Assembly: GCF_022179465.1 (NCBI RefSeq)
Contig: NZ_BPQV01000010.1
Coordinates: forward strand, 168,228-232,227
DNA: 64,000 bases
Source: Methylobacterium organophilum
GTDB lineage: Bacteria; Pseudomonadota; Alphaproteobacteria; Rhizobiales; Beijerinckiaceae
Direction: 5' to 3'
Of this stretch, positions 49,701 to 56,518 are shown piece after piece. The stretch's first letter is position 1, and each line of letters opens with the position of its first letter. Below the pieces are notes generated by a model that did no database searches, was not told where the DNA came from, and was given only the letters and a program-made list of their open reading frames with translations. The position numbers and the translations under genes are program-made.

Positions 49701-52700
49701 ATCCACTCGCCGATGATCCTCGCCGAGGATTCCCTGCGCGAGGTCGCCGTGCGGCTCTCGGGCGGCGGCAACCAGATCCAGATCCTGAGCCGGCCCCGCC
49801 TGACCCAGGCCGCCTGGCAGCTCCATGCCCAGGCCAAGATCGTCGAGGGCCAGTTCCGCGCCCCCGCGCCCCGCGTGATCGACCTGCCGGACGAGCAGGC
49901 GGTGGCGGGGGCCGATCTCTATCGCCGGGCGCTGGCCTCCGGCCTCGGCTTCGGCCCGTCCTTCCGGCAGGTGGCGGCCTCCGCCCGCCTCGACGAGGCG
50001 ACCATCGTCTCCGAGCTGGTGCCGGCGGAGGCCGATGCGCGCTACGGCCTCGTGCCGGGCCGCCTGGACGCCTGCTTCCACGGCCTGATCCTGCTCTTCT
50101 CCGAGCTTCTCGGCGAGAACGCGGTGAAGGCCTATGTGCCCGTGCGCTTCGGCGAGATCCGCCTGATCCGGCCGGGCGCCGTGATCCATCGCGCGCTGAT
50201 CGAGACGCGCCGCTGCAACGAGCGCAGCATCCTGGCCGACTTCACCCTGGTCGATGCCGAGGGCGCGGTGGTCGCCACGATCCGCGAGGGCCGCTTCCAG
50301 GCCCTGCGCGCCCGCGGCGGCGACGAGCTCGCGGCCTATGCCGTGGCGCAGCGCACCGAGCTCGCCTCCGAGCCGACCGCGCTCCCGATCCTGCTCGGCC
50401 CGGCCATCGCCGAGATCGTCCGGCCGGCGGCCGAGGCCGCCAAGGGCGACGACGAGGCCAATCTCGGCCCCGGCCATCTCCTGCTCGAAGGCTGGGCCAC
50501 GGCCCTGGCCTACCGCGTCGCTTCCGGCCTCGTCGGGGCGGAGGGCGCCGTCTCGCTCGAGGACGCGCGGCTGCCCGCCGCCCTGCGCCCCTGGCTCGTC
50601 AACGCCCTGCATGCCCTGGAGAGCAGCGGGCTGGCCGATCTCGACGGCGCGCACTGGCGCCTGCGCAGCGACGTCACCCTGCCCGATCCGGAAGAGATCA
50701 TGCGCTGGGTCGCCGCCGACCATCCCGAGCTCTCCGCCGAGCTGGTGCTGATGGCCGACGTCACGGCCCTCGCCGGCCGCCTCGTCGCCGAGGGCCTGGA
50801 GGAGGCGGTCAGCCTCAATCAGGCGGCGATCGATGCCTTCCATCTGCGCGGCGCCACCGCCCGCGCCTCGGCCGAGACCGTCGCCCGCATCGTCGAAGGC
50901 GTCCGGGCGAAGCTGCCCCAGGACCGGGCGCTGCGTGTCCTCCAGGTCGGCTTCGGGCCCCTCGCCGCCCAGGCGACCCGCTTCGCGGAGGAGGTCCAGG
51001 GCCGCCTGAGCCTGTTCGAGACCGACCGCCGCCGGGCGGAGCGGGCGCGCCTCGCCTTGCCCCACGGCGTCACCGTGATCGAGGCCGCCGCCGACCTGCC
51101 GCCGGCCGGCTTCGACCTGATCCTGGCCAGCGACACCCTCCATCGCGGCGCGCGCGACCTGCCGGCCGCCCTCTCCGCGTGCCTCGCCACCGGCGGCCTG
51201 CTGGTGGCGGTGGAGCCGGGCGTCTCCCTGTTCCGCGACCTCGTCTTCGGCCTCGACGCCGACTGGTTCGATTCGGCCCTGCCCGACATGCCGGTCAGCC
51301 GGCTCGACGATACGATCGGGTGGCAGCGCCGCCTCAGCGCCTCCGGCCTGGTGCGCGTCACCGCCGACCGCGCCGTCTCCGTCAACGGCGACGACCTGCT
51401 GCTGCTGGCCGAGGCCCCGGCCCGCCCGGCCGCCGCCCATGGCCAGAGCTTCGCCTTCGTGATCGGCTCGGACGACGAGGTCGGCGCGGAGACCGCCTCC
51501 TCGCTCGCCACCCTGCTCATCGCGAGCGGCGTGCATGTCTCGATCATCCTCGATTCCGAGCAATCCCTGAAGGAGCTGGAGCGGGAGACGCCGGACACGG
51601 TGGTCTTCCTGGCCGGCGCCTTCACCCCGGGCGGCGAGGCCGCCGCCCGCCTGCGCGACCGCTGCCTCAGCCTGAAGCGCTGCGCCGAGCATCTCGGCAG
51701 CCGCCCGACCCGCCTCTGGGTGATCGCGCCCGGCGCGACCCGCGACCGGGGCGGCCAGGTCGGCTCCGTCGAGACCGGCCTCTGGGCCTTCAGCCGGGCG
51801 CTCGCCAACGAGACCGCGAGCCTCGACCTGCGCCGGGTCGACCTGTCGCCCGCCATGGATCCGAAGGCCGCCGCCGAGCGCCTGCGCGACCTCGTCCTCT
51901 CCGGCACCCCGGAGACCGAGATCGTGCTGGACGAGGACGCGACCCGCGTCGTCCGCTTCGCCGCCGGCCGTCCGGCCCGGCGTCGGGAAGGCACCTTCGA
52001 GCCGGCCGTCGCCGCCCGCCTCGAGCGCGGCACCACCGGCGGCCTCAACGAGATGGTCTGGGGCCCGGCCGAGCGCGCCGCCCCCAAGGCCGGCGAGGTC
52101 GAGATCGCGGTGGAGGCCACCGGCCTCAACTTCCGCGACGTGCTGTGGGCGCTGAACATGCTGCCCGAGGAGATCCTGGAGGACGGCTTCGCCGGCCCCC
52201 GCCTCGGCCTGGAAGTGGCCGGCCGCGTCGTCTCCGTCGGGGCGGACGTGACCGAGTTCGCCGTCGGCGATCCCGTGGTCGCCTTCGCCCAGTCGGGCTT
52301 CGCCACGCATATCGTGGTGCCGGAGGCCGTGGTGGCGCCGATGCCGGCGGGCCTCGCCCCCGCTGCGGCGGCGACCGTGCCGGTGGCCTTCCTCACCGCC
52401 TATTACGGCCTCGTCACCTGCGCCCGGCTGCGCCGCGGTGAGTGGGTGCTGGTGCATGGCGGTGCCGGCGGCGTCGGCCTCGCCGCGCTGCAGATCGCCA
52501 AGCTCAAGGGCGCCCGCGTCATCGCCACGGCGGGCTCCCGCGAGAAGCGCGCCCTGGTCCAGGCGCTCGGGGCCGAGCACGTGCTCGATTCCCGCTCCCT
52601 GGCCTTCGTCGACGATGTCCGCCGCATCACCGGCAAGGGCGTCGACGTGGTGCTCAACTCGCTCTTCGGCGAGATGATGGAGCGCACCCTCAACGTGATG

Positions 52701-54257
52701 GCGCCCTTCGGCCGCTTCGTGGAGCTGGGCAAGCGCGACTATGTCGCCAACACCCATATCGGCCTGCGTCCCTTCCGCCGGAACCTCTCCTATTTCGGCG
52801 TGGACCTCGATCAGGTGCTCCAGCACCAGGGCGAGGACGGTGCGCGGATGTTCCGCGAGGTGATGGCGCTCTTCGCCGAGGGTGGCCTGAAGCCCCTGCC
52901 CTACCAGCCCTTCACGGCGGACGAGACCTCCGACGCCTTCCGGCTGATGCAGCAATCGGGGCATGTCGGGAAGATCGTGATCGCGCCGCCGAAGGCCGGC
53001 AGCGTGGCCAAGCTCGCCCGCCAGCCCTTCGCGGTGTCCGACCGCAACGTCCACCTCGTCACCGGCGGCCTCGGCGGCTTCGGCATCGAGGCGGCGCGCT
53101 GGCTCGCCGACCGGGGGGCGAAGCACCTGCTGCTCGTCGGCCGCACCGGCAAACCCAACGCGGAGGGCGCGGCGGTCATCGCCGAGCTGAAGGCCCGCGG
53201 CGTCACCGTCGAGACCAAGGCCTGCGACATCACCAGCCGGCAGGCGGTGGACGATCTCGTCGACGCGATCGAGCGGCGGGGCAAGCGCCTCGCCGGCGTG
53301 ATCCACGGCGCCATGGTGCTCAACGATGGCCTGATTGCCAATCTGGAGGCCGAGGCGCTGGAGGCGGTGATCCGGCCGAAGGTGATCGGCGCCCAGCATC
53401 TCGACGCGGTCACCCGCGGCCGGCAGATCGACTACTTCGTGCTGTTCTCCTCGGCCACGACCTTCATCGGCAATCCGGGCCAGGGCGCCTATGTCGCCGC
53501 CAACGGCTTCATGGAGGGCCTCGCCCGCCAGCGCCGCCGCCTCGGCCTGCCGGCCTTGGCGGTCGCCTGGGGCGCGATCGGCGATGTCGGCGTGCTCGCC
53601 CGCAACCGCGCGGTGATGGAGAGCCTGGCGGGCCGTGTCGGCGTGACGCCGATGGATGCGCGCCACTGCCTCGACCTGATGGCCCAGGCCCTGGAGACGC
53701 AGGGCGCGGAGAGCGACGATGCGGTGATCGCGATCGCCGCCATGCATTGGGGCAAGGCGCGCGAGCGCCTCGCCACCATGCGCTCGCCGAGCTATGCGGG
53801 CCTCGGCTCCGAGAACCAGGCGGAGGCCGGCGGCGTCGCGGCGATCAATATCGGCGCGCTGCTCAAGAGCCAGGACATCGACGCGGTGCGCAAGGTGGTG
53901 GCCGATGCCATCGTCGAGGACATCGCCCGCATCCTGCGCCTGCCCAAGGACGATATCGGCCGCACCCGGCCGCTCTCGGAAATCGGCCTCGATTCCCTCA
54001 TGGGCGTCGAGCTCGGGGCGAGCCTGCAGGAGCGCTTCGCCCTGGAGGCGCCGCCCGCCGGCATCTCCTCCGGCCTCACCGTCAACGAGCTGTCCGAGAC
54101 CCTGATCCAGTCCGTCTCGGCGCCGGTTGACGAGGCCGCGGGCGCCGTGCTCACCCTCGCCCAGAAGCATGTCGGCGCCGATGTCGATGCCGCGACGCTG
54201 GCGCCCTTCCAGAACCTCGTCGAGCAGAACAGCCAGGACATCAAAGAAATCCTATGA
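46791..54257 (+). CDS. Highly reducing type I polyketide synthase (KS-AT-DH-MT*-ER-KR-ACP)
   Basis: 2488-aa single-module PKS. KS: DTACSSS with Cys192, EAHGTGT His327, NIGHTE His365. AT: GHSVGEIAAA with Ser634; the substrate-loop motif is YPFHG where malonyl-specific ATs have HAFHS. DH: HVIDGQVLVP with His934 and Asp1093 (RLDACFH). Next comes a methyltransferase-like stretch (about residues 1370-1500) whose SAM loop reads VLQVGFGPLA and appears degenerate. ER: VHGGAGGVGL near 1889. KR: VTGGLGGFG near 2090, with Tyr2234 and Asn in GAYVAANG. ACP: EIGLDSLMG with Ser2402. A 45-residue tail follows, and there is no thioesterase or reductase domain. Such synthases usually act iteratively to make saturated chains. 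The stop overlaps the next ATG by 4 nt, implying that the downstream alpha-oxoamine synthase offloads the chain. Confidence 0.93.
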   Translation: MPDGESRPFFHERMRIDVTQRQDIAIIGRACRLPGAPSVEALWQLLTEGRCAVSEIPADRWTRERFLHPRAQERGKSYTFAAGVLDDIWAFDPGVFGISPREAEQMDPQQRLLLELTWEALEDAGLRPSAVAGSHIGVFVGASALDYGNLRILDPSSADAYGATGNTLSIVSNRLSYIYDLKGPSFTLDTACSSSLVALNAAITAIENGQVDTAIVAGVNLLASPFSFISFSNAQMLSRTGLCQAFSANADGYVRAEGGVVLVLQSAKAAARAGSLVRGVIATSGVNSDGRTTGISLPSGEAQAALLEQVYRDAGIAPDAIAFVEAHGTGTAVGDPIEANAIGSKLGKGRKAPLPIGSIKTNIGHTEPVSGLAGLLKAHLALENDLLPASLHAAELNPEIPFDTLNLAVNRAPLPLKRGKERFAGVNSFGFGGTNAHVVLTDPAPVAATGADFRAPEMLLLSAQSRAALSELAQDYADRLAHADAAETARIAAAAAHRRERQAVRLAVPLDGPLVETLRAVGEGEETEKAVIGTAVDRAAEVAFVFSGNGSQWAGMGREAYAENPTFRETFDRIDTLFAGHSGWSLKDALFAEDLDAQLSLTRVSQPLIFAISAASNAALRARGLKPAAVLGHSVGEIAAAEAAGILSLEQAVRVIFYRSKHQETTRGHGSMAVLLGPVEEMEAFLADYPDLDIAAYNSPKAITVAGPVDSIEAAMKALARKRRRGKKLDLEYPFHGRLMDPTEKPLLRDLDGLKPSAGHTAMVSTVTGDVLAGTKFGAGYWWRNIREPVRFCEALQEATRRGVRVFVEVGPRATLLPHIGDAVEPLGIEVASVGVLHRKPAEGDPIARAVAAAIVAGAAVDEAAVFGTNPAGIVPLPLYPWQRRSFRLAETAEGAGWVNTRSHHPLAGVRAVADGLEWHGHLDAATVPELGDHVIDGQVLVPGAGFVEMALHVAREALRSETVTLADFEIHSPMILAEDSLREVAVRLSGGGNQIQILSRPRLTQAAWQLHAQAKIVEGQFRAPAPRVIDLPDEQAVAGADLYRRALASGLGFGPSFRQVAASARLDEATIVSELVPAEADARYGLVPGRLDACFHGLILLFSELLGENAVKAYVPVRFGEIRLIRPGAVIHRALIETRRCNERSILADFTLVDAEGAVVATIREGRFQALRARGGDELAAYAVAQRTELASEPTALPILLGPAIAEIVRPAAEAAKGDDEANLGPGHLLLEGWATALAYRVASGLVGAEGAVSLEDARLPAALRPWLVNALHALESSGLADLDGAHWRLRSDVTLPDPEEIMRWVAADHPELSAELVLMADVTALAGRLVAEGLEEAVSLNQAAIDAFHLRGATARASAETVARIVEGVRAKLPQDRALRVLQVGFGPLAAQATRFAEEVQGRLSLFETDRRRAERARLALPHGVTVIEAAADLPPAGFDLILASDTLHRGARDLPAALSACLATGGLLVAVEPGVSLFRDLVFGLDADWFDSALPDMPVSRLDDTIGWQRRLSASGLVRVTADRAVSVNGDDLLLLAEAPARPAAAHGQSFAFVIGSDDEVGAETASSLATLLIASGVHVSIILDSEQSLKELERETPDTVVFLAGAFTPGGEAAARLRDRCLSLKRCAEHLGSRPTRLWVIAPGATRDRGGQVGSVETGLWAFSRALANETASLDLRRVDLSPAMDPKAAAERLRDLVLSGTPETEIVLDEDATRVVRFAAGRPARRREGTFEPAVAARLERGTTGGLNEMVWGPAERAAPKAGEVEIAVEATGLNFRDVLWALNMLPEEILEDGFAGPRLGLEVAGRVVSVGADVTEFAVGDPVVAFAQSGFATHIVVPEAVVAPMPAGLAPAAAATVPVAFLTAYYGLVTCARLRRGEWVLVHGGAGGVGLAALQIAKLKGARVIATAGSREKRALVQALGAEHVLDSRSLAFVDDVRRITGKGVDVVLNSLFGEMMERTLNVMAPFGRFVELGKRDYVANTHIGLRPFRRNLSYFGVDLDQVLQHQGEDGARMFREVMALFAEGGLKPLPYQPFTADETSDAFRLMQQSGHVGKIVIAPPKAGSVAKLARQPFAVSDRNVHLVTGGLGGFGIEAARWLADRGAKHLLLVGRTGKPNAEGAAVIAELKARGVTVETKACDITSRQAVDDLVDAIERRGKRLAGVIHGAMVLNDGLIANLEAEALEAVIRPKVIGAQHLDAVTRGRQIDYFVLFSSATTFIGNPGQGAYVAANGFMEGLARQRRRLGLPALAVAWGAIGDVGVLARNRAVMESLAGRVGVTPMDARHCLDLMAQALETQGAESDDAVIAIAAMHWGKARERLATMRSPSYAGLGSENQAEAGGVAAINIGALLKSQDIDAVRKVVADAIVEDIARILRLPKDDIGRTRPLSEIGLDSLMGVELGASLQERFALEAPPAGISSGLTVNELSETLIQSVSAPVDEAAGAVLTLAQKHVGADVDAATLAPFQNLVEQNSQDIKEIL

Positions 54258-55627
54258 GTCAGGCCCCGGGATCGGATGGGGGGCGCGCGGCGCTCGCCAG
54301 CTTCGTCACCAACCGGCTCGGGCGGCACGCCGCCAAGCCGTCGGCACCGCGCAACGAAGCCAAGGCCCCGGCGAAGGAGACCGCGCAGGATTTCGCCAAG
54401 CTCACGGGCTACCGCGAGCTGAAGCTCCAGCGCTCCGCCGCCGACCTGATCGGCCTCGACAACCCGTTCTTCCGGGTGCACGAGGCCAAGGCCGGCGCGA
54501 CCACGCGGATCGGTGGCAAGGCGCTCACCAACTTCTCGTCCTACGATTATCTCGGCCTCAACGGGCATCCCGAGGTGAACGCGGCGGCCAAGCGCGCCAT
54601 CGAGCAGTTCGGCACCTCGGCTTCGGCGAGCCGGGTGGTGGCCGGGGAGCGCCCCGGGCATCTCTCCCTGGAGAACGCCCTGGCGCGCCATTACGGCACC
54701 GAAGCCTGCGTGGTCATGGTCAGCGGCCACGCCACCAACGTCACCGCTATCGGTGCCATCCTGGAAGAGCCGGACGTGATCTTCCACGACGCGCTGATCC
54801 ACAACAGCGTGGTCACCGGCGCGCAGCTCTCCGGCGCCAAGCGCCGCTCCTTCGCCCATAACGACGCGGAATCGCTCGAGAAGCTGCTCGCGGCCACGCG
54901 CCACGAGCATCGCCGGGCGCTGATCGTGATCGAGGGCCTCTACAGCATGGACGGTGATACGCCGGACCTCGCGGCCTTCGTCGCGCTGAAGGAGCGCTAC
55001 GATTGCTGGCTGATGGTCGACGATGCCCACGGGCTCGGCGTGCTGGGCCGGACCGGCGCCGGCCTGCATGAGCATTGCGGCGTCGACCCCTCGGCGGTCG
55101 ACATCTGGATGGGCACGCTTTCGAAGACGCTCTCCACCTGCGGCGGCTACATCGCCGGGCCGAGCGCCCTGGTCGAGTATCTGAAATGCACCGCGGGCGG
55201 CTTCCTCTACAGCGTCGGCCTGTCCCCGCCCCTGGCCGCCGCCGCGGAGACCGCGCTGAACCTGCTCCATGCCGAGCCGGAGCGCGTGGAACGCCTGCGC
55301 CGCAACGGTGCCCTGTTCCTCGCCAGCGCGAAGAAGCTCGGCCTCGATGTCGGCACCAGCCTCGGGCTCGCGGTGATTCCGGTGATCGTCGGCGATTCGC
55401 TGAAGGCCGTGACGCTGTCCGACCGCCTGTTCGCCCGCGGCATCAACGTGCAGCCGATCATCCACCCGGCCGTGCCCGAGCGCGCCTCGCGCCTGCGCTT
55501 CTTCATCACCTCCGAGCATACGCCGGAGCAGATCAAGGACACGGTGAACGCGGTCGCGGAAGAGCTCGCCGCCCTCCAGACCGGCGCCTCGCTGATCGAG
55601 CAACTGATGGCACGCCGGGGGGCCTGA
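54254..55627 (+). CDS. Alpha-oxoamine synthase (AONS/SPT-like PLP enzyme), predicted PKS off-loading enzyme
   Basis: 457-aa PLP enzyme of the family that includes 8-amino-7-oxononanoate synthase, KBL, ALAS and serine palmitoyltransferase. FSSYDYLGLNGHPEV, the MVDDAHGLGVLG segment with the PLP-binding Asp/His, and Lys291 in GTLSKTLSTCGGY mark the active site. It is about 60 residues longer at the N-terminus than AONS (an Ala/Lys-rich leader before the catalytic core). These enzymes join an acyl thioester to an amino acid with loss of CO2, so the expected product here is a long-chain alpha-amino ketone from the ACP-bound polyketide. A true BioF is unlikely because no bio genes are nearby. Translationally coupled to the PKS. 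Confidence 0.9.
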   Translation: MSQAPGSDGGRAALASFVTNRLGRHAAKPSAPRNEAKAPAKETAQDFAKLTGYRELKLQRSAADLIGLDNPFFRVHEAKAGATTRIGGKALTNFSSYDYLGLNGHPEVNAAAKRAIEQFGTSASASRVVAGERPGHLSLENALARHYGTEACVVMVSGHATNVTAIGAILEEPDVIFHDALIHNSVVTGAQLSGAKRRSFAHNDAESLEKLLAATRHEHRRALIVIEGLYSMDGDTPDLAAFVALKERYDCWLMVDDAHGLGVLGRTGAGLHEHCGVDPSAVDIWMGTLSKTLSTCGGYIAGPSALVEYLKCTAGGFLYSVGLSPPLAAAAETALNLLHAEPERVERLRRNGALFLASAKKLGLDVGTSLGLAVIPVIVGDSLKAVTLSDRLFARGINVQPIIHPAVPERASRLRFFITSEHTPEQIKDTVNAVAEELAALQTGASLIEQLMARRGA

Positions 55628-55649
55628 GCCCCCCTCAAGCCGCCCCCGA

Positions 55650-55733
55650 TCGCGTTGAAATCGGGAGCGGCTCCAGCCCTTACTGGAACGCGCCTCTCAC
55701 GCCGAACCGGTGTCCCCTTCGGCGGAAAGCGCT
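55650..55733. repeat. Dispersed intergenic repeat (rhizobial RIME-like)
   Basis: CCGATCGCGTTGAAATCGGG followed by GAACCGGTGTCCCC, TTCGGCGGAAAGCGC and TTTAGCG resembles a repeat frequent between genes in Methylobacterium and relatives. It separates the convergent PKS/AOS and spermidine-synthase-fold genes and shares short blocks with 30825-30870. Confidence 0.45.
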
Positions 55734-56405
55734 TTAGCGCGAAGCCAGCCAGATCCGGTGCCGGGCGCCCCGGCGTCCGGCATGGGCGCGCACCGTCTCC
55801 TCCTGAACGGAGAAGCCCGCCTGCCGCAGGCGCCGCGTGAAGGCGTCGTCGGGATGGGCCGACCAGACCGCGAGCACGCCGCCCGGCCTCAGCGCCCCCC
55901 GCGCCGCGTGCAGGCCCGCCGCGTCGTAGAGCCGGTCGTTCTCCGGCCGCGTCAGCCCGTCCGGGCCGTTGTCCACGTCGAGCAGGATCGCGTCCCAGGC
56001 CGCCGGCCTCTCGCGGATCGCGGCGACCACGTCGGTCTCGCGCAGGCGCACGCGCGGATCGTCGAGGCTGGCCCCCGACAGCTCCGCCATCGGGCCCCGC
56101 GCCCAGGCGAGCACCGCCGGCACCAGTTCCGCCACGACGATCTCGGCCGTTGCCGGCAGGCAGCCCAGCGCGGCGCGCAGGGTGAAGCCCATGCCGTAGC
56201 CGCCGATCAGCATCCGTGGCGACCGGGCGCGGCCGATCCGCTCGGCGGCGAGCCGGGCCAGCGCTTCCTCGGACCCGCTGAGGCGGCTGTTCATCAGCTC
56301 GTTCTGGCCGAGCTGGATCGAGAATTCCTTGCCCCGCCGCATCAGCCGCAGCGTGTCGCCCTCGCCGGGGATCGAGGCGGTATCGAGATGTTCCCAGGGA
56401 ATCAT
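55734..56405 (-). CDS. Spermidine-synthase-fold SAM-binding protein
   Basis: 223-aa protein of the spermidine synthase/methyltransferase fold: MLIGGYGMGFTLRAALG corresponds to the nucleotide-binding loop (GGGxG variant), IVVAELVPAVLAWA to the acidic strand, and ILLDVDNGPDGLTRPEN to the Asp-rich loop of the aminopropyltransferase family. The polyamine-binding YH/DY residues are not obvious, so an enzymatic role in polyamine synthesis is doubtful; many such short homologues have unknown substrates. Convergent with the alpha-oxoamine synthase; 113 nt downstream of shc. Confidence 0.75.
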   Translation of the reverse strand: MIPWEHLDTASIPGEGDTLRLMRRGKEFSIQLGQNELMNSRLSGSEEALARLAAERIGRARSPRMLIGGYGMGFTLRAALGCLPATAEIVVAELVPAVLAWARGPMAELSGASLDDPRVRLRETDVVAAIRERPAAWDAILLDVDNGPDGLTRPENDRLYDAAGLHAARGALRPGGVLAVWSAHPDDAFTRRLRQAGFSVQEETVRAHAGRRGARHRIWLASR

Positions 56406-56463
56406 GGTCGGGGGACCTCGTGCCGGGGGGACGGTCGAACGGCAGGGTCGGGGACGAAAGCAA

Positions 56464-56490
56464 AACGGCGCGGAGAGCCCCCGCGCCGTT
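56464..56490 (-). terminator. Terminator downstream of shc
   Basis: Perfect 10-bp stem AACGGCGCGG (56464-56473) / CCGCGCCGTT (56481-56490) with loop AGAGCCC. On the minus strand the stem is followed by TTTGCTTT. It begins 28 nt after the shc stop. Confidence 0.8.
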
Positions 56491-56518
56491 CGTCAGATCG
56501 TCCGCCGCCGCGACGCGA

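Noticed and set aside
49544-52441. A 965-codon plus-strand frame inside the PKS
   Set aside because: It is the +1 shadow of the synthase, extremely Arg/Pro-rich, with no motif.
47304-54170. A 2288-codon open frame antisense to the PKS
   Set aside because: GC-rich third-position codon bias keeps the opposite strand open; the translation is His/Gly/Ala/Arg-rich with no domain, and the sense strand has complete PKS domains.
53792-55603. A 603-codon minus-strand frame across the alpha-oxoamine synthase
   Set aside because: Antisense shadow of a gene with intact PLP enzyme motifs.
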